Positions 30,651 to 40,178 of a stretch of 51,132 nucleotides of DNA are shown one piece after another. Each line of letters starts with the position of its first letter. The stretch's first letter is position 1. Below the pieces are notes generated by a model. It was not told the DNA's origin. It did not search any database and saw only the letters and a list, made by a program, of their open reading frames with translations. Source of the DNA: Chara braunii (lineage: Eukaryota > Streptophyta > Charophyceae > Charales > Characeae); the NCBI GenBank assembly GCA_003427395.1, contig BFEA01000174.1, positions 173,762 to 224,893 of the forward strand. The letters are read 5' to 3'. Both the position numbers and the translations under genes were made by a program.

Positions 30651-31720
30651 GGGGCCTATTCGGTATACACAGCCCTTTGAAGGAACAGCACCCTCGACCA
30701 ACTCGATGGTGTGTCGGAACGATCGCATGGGGACTCCACGTGGCTCGGCCAAAACTTCTGGGAACCGATCGGGTAGGTTTTGGATGTTTGGTGTTACCGG
30801 TGGGAGTGGAGGACCAGCAAAGGGATCACCTAGATCAGGTCGCAGGTCGCGAATAGAGGCAACCGAATTTGAAGTAGGATCATTTGGACTAGTAAAAGGT
30901 AGAGAAGTAGAGATGCTAGAAGTAGAAGTACCAGAAGCAGAATCAGTAGCTGAAGTAGTAGTGGTATTAACCGCAAACGTAGATGGCACATGGGTAGGAC
31001 GAACAAAGGCAACATACAACTGTTCGTCCTCTTTGTGCTTGCGCCATTTCTTGCAAAATTTCATAGCATTCATAAAAGTCACTGGGGACTCGTGCTTCTC
31101 ATCCAAGAGGACGGGAAGCTCGTTCCATTGAGCATCTTTGACCATGAAAAGTGACTCCTTCCACTCGGTCCATTCGCATTGGGACTGCAGCCAGCCCAAG
31201 CCAAGGACAACGTCGAAGGGGCACTTGTCAAGGGCATAGAAGTTCAACGCGTGGGTGACAGTTTTGTCCTTGTCAAAGATAGTGCGCACACCTTTGACCA
31301 CATGCGTAGAAGAGACAACTTCTTTGCTGCCAACTTGGGTTCGACAAGGGTTCTGCAAGGCCACTTGCTTCATTCCCAAGCACACTTTGTGTATCCCATG
31401 AGGTGACATAAAGTTAGTCGTAGCAACACAGTCAATCAAGACACGGAGATAGCGGTGGTTTATGAAAAGTTTGAAGAAGATCAACTTCACTGTCCCTTGG
31501 GCACGTTGTTGTTTCATCTCAGCCCAATGCTCCAAGTGGTAGTGGAAGTCGACCGTCCCAGACTCCTCCCAAGGCTCGACATACAAAACATTACACACTT
31601 CAGCCTTGGCTTCAACAGATGATTGGGCTTCAAGGGAGGACTGCTGATTTGCATCAGATTCAGTCTCCCTTGCTGTAGAGTGTGCTGAAATCAACTCTAC
31701 GCCCGGGTCTGATTTCCCTG
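30651..31720 (-). pseudogene. pol: Element D protease and linker
   Basis: Minus-strand frame, -1 relative to gag. The protease-like part reads LRVLIDCVATTNFMS, where DCVAT replaces the usual D-S/T-G-A-T, so the active site is degraded. PFDVVLGLGWL is the second landmark. A serine/threonine-rich linker (many TST and SSS runs near 30850-31000) follows, then the RT fingers. There is no ATG close to the frame start, in line with entry by frameshifting. Confidence 0.78.
31675..31718 (-). promoter_or_regulatory. Putative -1 ribosomal frameshift signal, gag-pol of D
   Basis: On the minus strand GGGAAAT (31718-31712) is in phase G GGA AAT in gag, four codons before the gag TAG (31699-31697). Pol is in the -1 frame. 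After 11 nt comes a hairpin GTAGAGT (31700-31694) / ACTCTAC (31681-31675) with a 12-nt loop. The gag stop lies in the 5' arm. Function is inferred. Confidence 0.6.
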
Positions 31721-33420
31721 CAGCCTATAGCAATCCTGTACCTTATGGTTCGGTTTCTGGCAATGCAAGCATATTCTTGAGTCTATCCCGCCAGTCATTT
31801 TCAGTGATCCGGAGGTCGACCCACGGTTTAGTGGCCGCATCCTCCGGTTTAATGGGATTTTGACTCCCTTGGGAAGTTGGACATAGTTTTTCCCCGCATT
31901 CCGATTCGGTCCCCTTGCATTGGCAGTCTTTTTAAAGGCAGTAAATTTTTCCTCTTCTTGGTTTACATCAGACTTATGGGCTGACGAACAGGCTGTATCA
32001 GTGTCTTGTTCTTGGTCGTCACCAAGAGTGGGGTCATCTGCATCGGCCTCCTCTTCAACCTCCAGCAGGTTATGCAGAGCAAAACAGTTGCTGCCTTTGA
32101 ACCGCCTGCCGCCCATGGGCTTTTTGCTGCCTGCTGTGGAGACGAGGTCTATTGCCTCGAGACTTGCTATGTCCTTCATCAGGGTGAACCGGTCAGTGTA
32201 CCTAATGAAGTCCCTGCCTAGGCGATTTGTGAAACTAGTGGAAACCGCTCCTTTGACCACATCCAAGCAAGATTGATCAGTCAATTCTAATCCGGGTGTA
32301 GCAAACATCTTGCTGAGGTAAGTCTAAAGACTTTTCATGGAGCCCGTCCACTTGCCGCGTTTGATTTTATCAAGCTGGCTTCTTGCCCTTGTTGCAGTGT
32401 GTGGATCCATGTATTGCGCAATGAGAAGTTCCTCGAGGAAGGCAACCGGGGTGGCCTTAAGCCACCTTGTTAGTTCTATTTTGGGAACCCCAGCTCGCGT
32501 AGCTTGGACTTCTAAGAAGCCCCACACAACCGTCTCGGCATTCATTCCCATGATCACGGATTGGATCTCGGGTTGAGTCCCCAGAACTTCGAAGTATGCC
32601 CTCATGGAGCTGATCCAGGATTCAACGTCCTCTTTGTCGTCATACTTAGACGGTATTTGATCCGCCTTTCGATCCACATAGGGACCGACATAGCTGGACC
32701 CAGCACCTGCTGGTTCAGATCTTGGGGCTGCAGTAGTTGCAAAATTTTCTGCCTCGTTGCTTATTACAGCAACAACGGAATCTGCACCTGTTGCAGGTCC
32801 CGAGGGGTTTGCCATCACACTCAAGGAAGAAGTAGAAGAAGATACGGTAAGAGGGGCAAGGTTAGTTACAATTGCAACTCCGGAACCAGGGGGCAGAGGA
32901 AGAGGATTGGTCGCTTGGCCTTGTCGATGCGCAACAACCTCTACCATAAAGTCACAGTACTTGCCGGTCATCTCAATCAGATCCTCCTGAAGTGTCCACA
33001 ATTTTGCGAAGACGTCAGCGATCTGAGTGGTATGATCTTCAAGGCTCCGGACTTTGACGATAGCGGTGAGTATGGACTGCAGTTGTTCACCACACTGCTC
33101 TTTGGTCAGATGGCACTATCTAGGAGTGCTTGCAGATACGGTTTCTCCGCATCGCTGGCTGCATCTAACAGGGTCTTCCACTGGACTGAGGTTAGCTGTG
33201 GTTGGGCCATTTTCGGACCGTTGTCGTCGGCAGGTGGATCGAAGAGACGCCAATTAGCAAAAGAATCAATCAGACTCTCAAGAGGTACACTCCTCTTTTC
33301 ACTTGGACAAACACTCCTTTTCCCAGTCCTTGCCCACCCCAGACGGTCACTTTCCCTCTCTTCCTTTTCTCTCTCCCTCCTCTCTCTCTCTTCTTTCTGG
33401 TTGCGAGTCTCCACGGGCAT
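31697..33420 (-). pseudogene. gag: Element D gag (CCHC)
   Basis: Minus strand. The start MPVETRNQKEERERREREK gives a charged N-terminus. A frame change near 33050 leads into a capsid region with SKYDDKEDVESWISSMRAYF and WLKATPVAFLEELLIAQYMD. One in-frame stop near 32324 precedes the C-terminal part with the knuckle CLHCQKPNHKVQDC at about 31735-31780. Ends at TAG 31697-31699. Start chosen because the frame opens about 1.3 kb after the PBS; it is not certain. Confidence 0.75.
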
Positions 33421-34745
33421 CGGAAATGAACTCAGAGAAATAGACTGAAAAGCTCAGAGAAGAGAAGGTAGAACTCCTAGCCGGAGCGACATTTGGACTT
33501 AGAGAGCAGCAAGCCAAAGAGCAGCAAGCCAAAGAAAAGCAAACAAATTCGCATGAGAGGTCTGATCCAGCGACCCAGTATGATCAGACTGCATACGAGG
33601 TCCTCTCGAGTCCAGTCTGACCAGCTCCGTGACCGTGCAACAAATCAGACAACGAGTGACTAAATGCAACAATGGAGAATTGAGTGGTGTGCAGCGTGCA
33701 AGTCAAGCCACGGACGGTGCAATCCAAAAGCATGCAAAACGTCTCAGCTGAGATCCCCTCGGCAGTGGGTGTCCTAATCCAAGAAGAATGAACTCTGTGT
33801 CTCAGTCAGGAAGACAATGGACTAATGCCTACCAAATTTGGATCCAAAGTGCTCTTCTTGTTTGGGCCTGGTCCCACTAGGTCGCAGAGGTCCCACGTAG
33901 GCCGCGACCAGGTCCCAACCAAGAGGAGTCCCAAATGGACTCAGTTCAGTTTCTACGGCACCGAAAAACGAAATTTCAACTTCCGGCAGAACCTACAGAC
34001 TACAACCATTCAGAGATGAAAAGACAGCACTGTAGAAAGACTCGGTATTCATATCAAGATACTTCATTTTCCATCCATCCGGTGAGTAGGTAGCTCACAT
34101 GCATTCAATCACACAACCAAGACCACAAGGGAGTAGGAAAAGAAACCAGAGTAACCCCAGCAGGACAATCCATACCATGCACACATACATGGGCATCCCA
34201 TAGGTGCACGACACTTACCTGAGTGGCCTTGAGCTTCGAGACGAATAGAACTCACCCTCCTCTCATGTGATCCTCCTGACCCCTCTAACGCTACCCCTAT
34301 ACTAGTGTCCTATCTCCTAGGAGGATCTGACTCCAACACCAAAATGCAACGCCGGATCCCCCGTCGATGTTGAAGAACAAAGTAGCAACTTTCAGTCTGT
34401 AGATGTTGAGTGGCCACTTACCCTCAAGCTCGCCTACTTGAGGGCAAGCCTTAAGTTGCCAAGTGTCTCCCTTGAATCAGATTCCAGGTGCGAGTGCCTC
34501 TCACTGTTGCCTCTCTCAAATTGTCGCACGAAGTCTCCTCGAAATGTCTCGCCACCCTAATCTCACTCTCAAGCAACCTGGTTAGGTTCATTGTCGACCC
34601 CACATGACCTAACCATGTGGGGGCAGCTTCCCTTAGCCACGCTGCCCCACTTCCCTTACATCCAACCCTAACCCTAAGTGTTGCCCTCAACCACTTAGGT
34701 TACGGTTAGGGCAGCAAAGTCAACTCTCACCAGCAAGTAGAATCC
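33421..34745 (-). other. Element D untranslated leader
   Basis: About 1.3 kb between gag and PBS with no convincing frame and no similarity I can see to the leaders of A-C. A short CCCTAACCCTAA stretch near 34667 is too short to be telomeric. Confidence 0.65.
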
Positions 34746-34757
34746 GCTCTGATACCA
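34746..34757 (-). promoter_or_regulatory. Primer-binding site of element D (iMet)
   Basis: The minus strand reads TGGTATCAGAGC, the exact complement of the plant initiator tRNA-Met 3' end, one base after the LTR. Confidence 0.9.
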
Positions 34758-34758
34758 A

Positions 34759-36019
34759 TGTCATGATCCTGGCCAATTTCGAGATACACATTCATTAGAT
34801 AGTACGATGTTGTCCAATTGCAGAAAGAAATGAATGAACTTGAGAGGAGAGAAAAGGTTAGAAGAAGAAGAAGAAGTAAGAAAGAAGAAGAAGATGATGT
34901 ACACCAACACAGACAAACGATAAAGCTCTTCTTCTTTGCTCAACCCTCTCTTCCTTTTTATCTCCTCCTCTCTTATTCACACAAGAAATAATAACACAAT
35001 GTTGAATAGCTGAACCAGAATCAAGTCTGAATCCCTCTTCTACTGCAGATATCACTTGCGGTCCACCATAGCCATGGCCGCCTCTCCCACTCTTCACTCT
35101 CATAGGCCGAGGCTATGGCGGACTACTAGGCCTTGCCCAGATGCCTAGCTATGACTGCTCTAGCTCAGGCCGCCATGCCTGACCCTGCCTCTAAGCTTCT
35201 TGGTGTAGCTCTCCCCAGTTGGGGACTCCCTGCTGCAGCGCCCACCATGGTGATGAAGATGGCTGCCACCATAGCCAGGTAAGTACCCCTGCCTCTCCTC
35301 CCCCTTCCTGTCCTTCTTCCTCCTCCATGTCCTTCTCCTTCCCCCAGCAGCGCTGCTCCGGATAGCGCTGCTCCAGCCGGCGCTCCAACCGGTGTGTTGC
35401 CAAATTTGCACACCGAGAATGAGGACGGGTTCTTCGCCCAAGTGGGAGATATAGCGGCCTACTTCCCTCTTCGCGCGGTGACTTCCAGGCTGCTCGGCCT
35501 TCCAAGCAACCGGTACCTTCTCCCTTTCAGAGGGAAACATCATTGCAGACTTTGATATTGCCCGTACAGGCCCTTGACCCAGATTGGTTGGACTGGTACC
35601 CGCCTAGACCTAACCTACGACTATCGGGCCTCTAAAAATGCCACTTTTGTCTTCTTCTGCTCGGCCTCCAGTACCCGCACATCTACCTCTTCAAGGTGCG
35701 ATACCGGCCTACCTGCTACTCGACTGTTTTTCACGCTGCAATCCCTCAATGTCACGGCCACAGGTAAGTACCAGCCCTGAGGGGCCAATGAACGAGCAAG
35801 TGCCCTTGCGCGCCACACACACACTCAAGCCAACCAGCACCTAGACAGGCACGACCACACACACACTCAAGCCAACCAACACTCAGACAGACATGCAGTC
35901 CACCAAGCGTGCACACACAGACTTAGTAGCAGGCGGAAAGCTCAGCAAGGCATTCAGTTTATGGGCAAAACTCAGAAATGAGTCGTGTGTTTCAGTCCAT
36001 GTTTGGACGAGTCATCACA
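34759..36019 (-). mobile_element. 5' LTR of element D
   Basis: Minus strand from TGTGATGACTCGTCC to GATCATGACA (TG...CA). It carries two copies of the 42-bp minisatellite near 35826-35895. Followed by CCTG, the target duplication. Confidence 0.9.
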
Positions 36020-36082
36020 CCTGCCCATATTTCGAAGATAAGTTAGAGAGTTGTTAAATTTTGAATATTTAAACAGTTCAGG

Positions 36083-36217
36083 GTGAGTAGGCATTGTTTC
36101 TAAGTTGAATGGTCTAGTCACAACCCCAAAATAAAAAAATTAGTTGTGCAACTTGTTCGTGTATAATCTAAGGCATGCTAGGCATTGTTTTTAAGTTGAA
36201 TGGTCTAGCGCCATGCC
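36083..36217 (+). repeat. Covarying hairpin array, right half (R9-R10)
   Basis: Two more copies after element D, with cores at 36093 and 36184. R9 arms GTGAGTAGGC (36083-36092) and GTCTAGTCAC (36112-36121) give 9 of 10 pairs. R10 has inner arms CTAGGC/GTCTAG and outer arms GGCATG/CATGCC, 12 pairs around a 3-nt bulge (36172-36217). With element D removed, R8-R9 spacing is about 100 bp, within the array's range. Confidence 0.85.
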
Positions 36218-36504
36218 ATATATAAGATGGGTAAAATAGATAATCATCTCGAGGATCAATGAACTATGTTATGGGGAAACAAGTTGGGAAGAAATTGTAT
36301 TCAATATAATGCTTTCTTCTTTAAATAATATTTTTTACCAATTTCATATGGAGTACCCATTGTGGTATGGACTTGCATATGGTTGAGTGTAAGTTCTACT
36401 TAGTCTGAGTATCAGCTTTGGTAGGTGGCTGCTTTAGATGCTCGCCACGTGCTAAAGCTATAAGAAACAGTTCAATTTTTGCATTTTGTGGGTTAAGTTT
36501 ATTT

Positions 36505-36990
36505 TTCACACTTGGCTTTGCATAAATTTGGAAAAACACTTTCGCTAAAGGAAGTGCTGCCCAATTTTTTATTAAATCAGGGAGTTAGACAAAATTTGAC
36601 TTTGTAACGTCAAAATTATTTTCAGATTTTGTATTTAGCTTTGTATAAATTTGGGAAAGACACTTTCTCTAGAAGGAGTGCTGCCGAAATTCCTACAAAT
36701 CTAAAGAGTTAGTTAAATTTTGTCTTGGTAGAAAAAAATTATTTCAAGTTCATATCTGACTTGTGGTATAAATCTGGGAAGCTTACTTCGCTAAAGGAGA
36801 TGATGCCCAAATTTTTACTAATTGAGCGAGTCAAACAAAATTTGACTCTCTAAAGTTAAGGATCACTTTTAGATTTCATATTTAGCCAAGTATAAACTAT
36901 GGGAAGGCACTTCCTCTAGAAAGAGTGCTACCGAAATTCTCTTAGTTTGGAGGAGTTCAATTATATTTTGACAGGAAAAGTATTGGCAAT
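36505..36990 (+). repeat. Dimeric ~123-bp tandem repeat array (four monomers)
   Basis: Aligned hairpin segments start at 36537, 36661, 36783 and 36908 (spacing 122-125). Monomers 1 and 3 share CGCTAAAGG; monomers 2 and 4 share CTCTAGAA, so the array is an alternating higher-order repeat of about 246 bp. Monomer 1 forms CACTTTC-GCTAAA-GGAAGTG (7 bp) and monomer 4 GCACTT...GAGTGC. Monomer 3 also has GAGTCAAA...TTTGACTC. AT-rich and noncoding. Confidence 0.8.
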
Positions 36991-37206
36991 CCAGCTATAT
37001 AGCGGAGACTCTGCTGGAATTTTTCCTTATTCTTCTAGCACTCACTTGAGGGTAGGTTTAGATTTAGTCTTGGAAAGCATTTGAGTGAGATGTAATGGGG
37101 GGAACTTATTCTCCATACACTTGAAGTTTTGTTTTGGGAATTGACCTATGTTGTGTTACATGTCATTTTTCAACGATTTCAATTCAAGATCTGACTAGTT
37201 TCAGTC

Positions 37207-37254
37207 TGATCCTGCAAGGATCATTTGCTGATAGGTTGGTTGCCGACCTGTCAG
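37207..37254 (+). other. Two adjacent hairpins upstream of Penelope-like RT
   Basis: TGATCC-tgcaa-GGATCA (37207-37223) is followed 4 nt later by CTGATAGGT-tggttgccg-ACCTGTCAG (37228-37254; 9 pairs with one wobble). Confidence 0.7.
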
Positions 37255-37399
37255 TTTTCGGCTCAACTCTAACTCACTCTCACTTTTCAACCTAAAAGCC
37301 TTACCCCATGAGGGTTGATTTGTTTTTTGGGGCTTTTACCCGGACTTTTGTTAAATGATCATTTAAAAACCATTGAGTGTTTTATTTTGGAAGGTTAGA

Positions 37400-38410
37400 C
37401 AAAGGTTGAGGCTTGTGTGGACAAGTATTTCGCACTGCTTCTGGAGTGTTGTCCCTTAGGCTGAACGAACTGGTGCGGCGTGTGCGTGTCCCACACTTTA
37501 ACCTTAGATTGTTGGCTGATGTTAAGAAAGAGATTGATACGGTAAATGCAACATGTAGCAAGAGCAGTGGACTTGAAGTTGTGGCTCGCTCCTACAACAT
37601 TAAGGAAATGTTCACACAACTGCCTCATGATGACATATGTCGAGCAGTGGAATGGATCATAAGTCTGTTTGTAGAGAAAGATATGAAATGACTCAGGTTT
37701 AACCTTCGGAAAAAGTCGTAACGTTTGGGAAATCACACGGGGAAGCAGGCTGGAAGTCGATCAGGCTGAACCTGCTAACCAAACTGACCAGTTTCCAACT
37801 TGAGAACACATTTTTTCTCGTTACCGACTGTGTGGCACGACAGAAGAAAGGGATCGCCATGGGTAGCAGAGCAAGCCCGCCACTTGCGTGTGTAATATGC
37901 ATGTTTTTTTAGTATAAGTTAATTAAGAACCTAGGTGTAGAGGCCATATTTCTAAGAGGAAAGCGGTATATCGATGATTTACTACTCCTTGTGTTTTACC
38001 ATGCAAACAACCAAGGGGATGAGGAAAGGGTCGAAGATAGGTTGGACTTAATTCTGGGTTGTTACCTCGCCGGTTTGAAGCTGGAACGGACAGATCCAGG
38101 CAGTGGGGTGCTGGATTTCCTTGAGACTCGAATCGTGGTAACCAACTCGACAACCACGGTTTTGCTTTCGCATAAGTTTAAAAATATTAGGACTATTTGG
38201 TCCCAGGATGAGCTTCGACTACGAACGCACAAGGATTTCAAATCTTTTGGGCCAAAAATGACCAAGTTCGCCACCGTAGCCAACACAATCCTCCAGATCT
38301 CCTTGAACTGCAACGACGTTGGCCTGATCTGTTGTGTTGTCCTCTCACTAGGAGAAGAACTGAAGAAGTCGCGATACCCAACAAAGGTGATTTGTGCAGG
38401 TCTGAAATAG
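37400..38410 (+). pseudogene. Penelope-like element reverse transcriptase, decayed
   Basis: Two plus-strand frames. The first (37413-37691) carries ARSYNIKEMFTQLPHDDICR, which corresponds to motif A of Penelope-like RTs; the catalytic Asp position reads Asn (YNIKEMFT where YDIKxMFT is expected). The second reads KKGIAMGSRASPPLACVICM (motif B), then after a frameshift or stop at about 37908 near a poly-T run, RGKRYIDDLLLLV (motif C, YIDD intact), LAGLKLE and a thumb-like FATVANTILQISLN. Closing TAG at 38408. No GIY-YIG endonuclease is visible after it. Penelope-type assignment rests on motif wording and order; inactive copy. Confidence 0.7.
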
Positions 38411-39879
38411 ATGGTCAAGCGGGGAAAAAAAAAACTGTGGGAAAGATTGCTGGTTTTGGTCGATACACTGCACCGAGGCACTAACCGATAAGGCTGCTGA
38501 GAACTATGTACCCCGGTACGATTCATGCCGATACGGTGAAGTAACGGTGGGCCACCAAACTTACTTTGTGGTTGGGAAAACATGTGTGCCGGCCGATGAG
38601 ACACGTTGTGCTTGGAAAAAAGGTCACAAAGTAAATTTTCGCATGGATGTACCTTGCTAACAGGGAAGAATCCGCGGATCACAGATCGGGCCCGGACAAA
38701 CGGCTTGCAGGATGAATCTGCAAAGGTTTTCGCACCCTCACGGTGGCTGGTTGAACTGTTTTCGCTACCGATGGTAGCTTTTACGCACCTACACGGTGTG
38801 CTACTTGCGTAGGCAAGTTCCTATGGGATTAAAAATAGACTTTTCAGTATTTATTCAGAGTAGGAAAAGGAAGTGTCCTCAATCTGCGTGGTGTGATGAG
38901 TGGAAGGATTGAGTAAGTCTTGGCAGTGTAATGCCAAGATAGTTGGGAAGGAGATGATGACGCCATGATAGTAAAACTCATGTTATCTTCTTCATCAATA
39001 AATTTTCATTTTGAGTAATCTTTTCTCTAAGGGGTATGAGTACAGAGAGTGGCTGAAGTTGACCCCGTATAGTGCACGATTTGCCGATATTGAATACTTG
39101 ATGTGATTGCAGGTATGTTTTATGAGTGGAAGTCTATATTTGACTTTGTGCAGGATCATAAATATATCTTGAAGGGAGTCTCACTGTGATTGTGAGAGTG
39201 ATCGCCTCGTGTTCCAGAACCCCGTTTGTTTTTATGTGGTATATCCGTGCGGTCCACTATGACAGTGCGTGTTGGTCAAACGGACTATATCGAGAGAAAA
39301 GGTGGGGTTATTTTTAAACATCAAAGTCAAACCCCTTGACCTGTTTCCAGGCCTCCAATGATGGAACCCCACTTTCAGTGTTAGGGGCGTTCAACAACTA
39401 CTAAGGGCAAAGGCCCACCTACCGCTCACCTGCGTAGGGTGTAGAACAGGGTAGGACTCCCAACCGCTTTTGCGGTTGTCTAGCATTGAGAGATTATCCT
39501 CTCTCTACATAGTATGTCATCACTACGACTGCTTGCGTATTCATGCATCGCTAGTCCATGTGACGAAGTGTGCGTCCCTGCGATATTTATTATGAGTCTC
39601 GCGTGTGACGCCCAATTGTTTTTTTCTGTGCGAGAAAGGTTATGGGTTGGATACAAAAGGGGACTAGGTGCGATTTATGAGTGAAACTTGTTTTTTTTTG
39701 GCGTGGTGTATCGCGTGGTTAGACGAAACATCCTAGTCAACCGACGCTGAGTAGCACTTCGGACATAAGCCCCCAGAGTGACGACTCACATTCGGATCCA
39801 ATTAAGGCGTGTGACCGCCCGTACCCCCTATGCCACAGCGTAAGAGAAACGCATCTCAGATAGGTCAAGTCGTATCTTA
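38411..39879 (+). other. Penelope-like 3' tail and unassigned sequence with hairpins
   Basis: No confident gene. The frame near 38500-38660 (with VVGKTCVPADETRCAWKKGH) may still belong to the element. Hairpins: TCTTGGCA-gtgtaa-TGCCAAGA at 38918-38939 and CAACCGC-tttt-GCGGTTG at 39461-39478. An AATAAA lies near 38997. Somewhere before 39880 the U3 of element E should begin, but I cannot place its edge. Confidence 0.45.
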
Positions 39880-40031
39880 GAGTCTTCCGTTGCACTACAT
39901 TGTGTTATTTTCGTATGTATTTGGATGTACGTTGCTTGTTGATGCTTTGCTGACACTGCATTGTCCATTCCAGTCCTTTTCATCACTTTGTGGATCCTTG
40001 TCTTCATACACATCGCTCAACTGAGCATGTA
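39880..40031 (+). mobile_element. 3' part of 5' LTR of element E (B-related)
   Basis: Similar to the last 150 bp of the element B LTR: GTCTTCCGTTG, GATGTACGTTGCTTGTTGATGC, CATTGTCCATTCCAGTCC and CTGAGCATG, then a PBS. The upstream LTR part is not recognisably similar to B. Confidence 0.7.
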
Positions 40032-40036
40032 TCATT

Positions 40037-40048
40037 TGGTATCGGAGT
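40037..40048 (+). promoter_or_regulatory. Primer-binding site of element E
   Basis: TGGTATCGGAGT, one base from the B element PBS. Confidence 0.7.
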
Positions 40049-40141
40049 CGCTCGCTAGTGAACCAGGACGAACCGAACCTGACGCACGAAGTAGGGAATC
40101 AATCGATTGATTGATTGATTGATTAGTCACGATTGATTGGT

Positions 40142-40178
<37 letters not shown>

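Larger units (their letters stand above)
26080..36019 (-). mobile_element. Element D: complete Ty3/gypsy LTR retrotransposon
   Basis: A 9.9-kb minus-strand element with LTRs of 1326 bp (3') and 1261 bp (5'), a perfect iMet PBS, gag, protease, RT, RNase H, integrase and a polypurine tract. CCTG lies on both sides (26076-26079 and 36020-36023), a 4-bp target duplication. The 3' LTR begins TATTATGATCC where the 5' LTR has TGTCATGATCC, two transitions that hide the TG terminus. It inserted into the hairpin array between R8 and R9. Coding regions are broken by stops, an inverted templated insertion and a ~355-bp foreign insertion. Confidence 0.9.

Noticed and set aside
34660-34680. Interstitial telomere repeat
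   Set aside because: Only about two CCCTAA units, which is expected by chance in this much sequence.
36540-36800. snRNA-like genes with Sm sites in the 123-bp repeats
   Set aside because: CAATTTTTTATT and CAAATTTTTACT after hairpins resemble Sm sites, but only half of the monomers have them and no snRNA-specific sequence is present.
36218-39480. Hammerhead ribozyme near the Penelope-like RT
   Set aside because: I looked for CTGANGA and GAAA cores in a compatible order and saw none with supporting stems.
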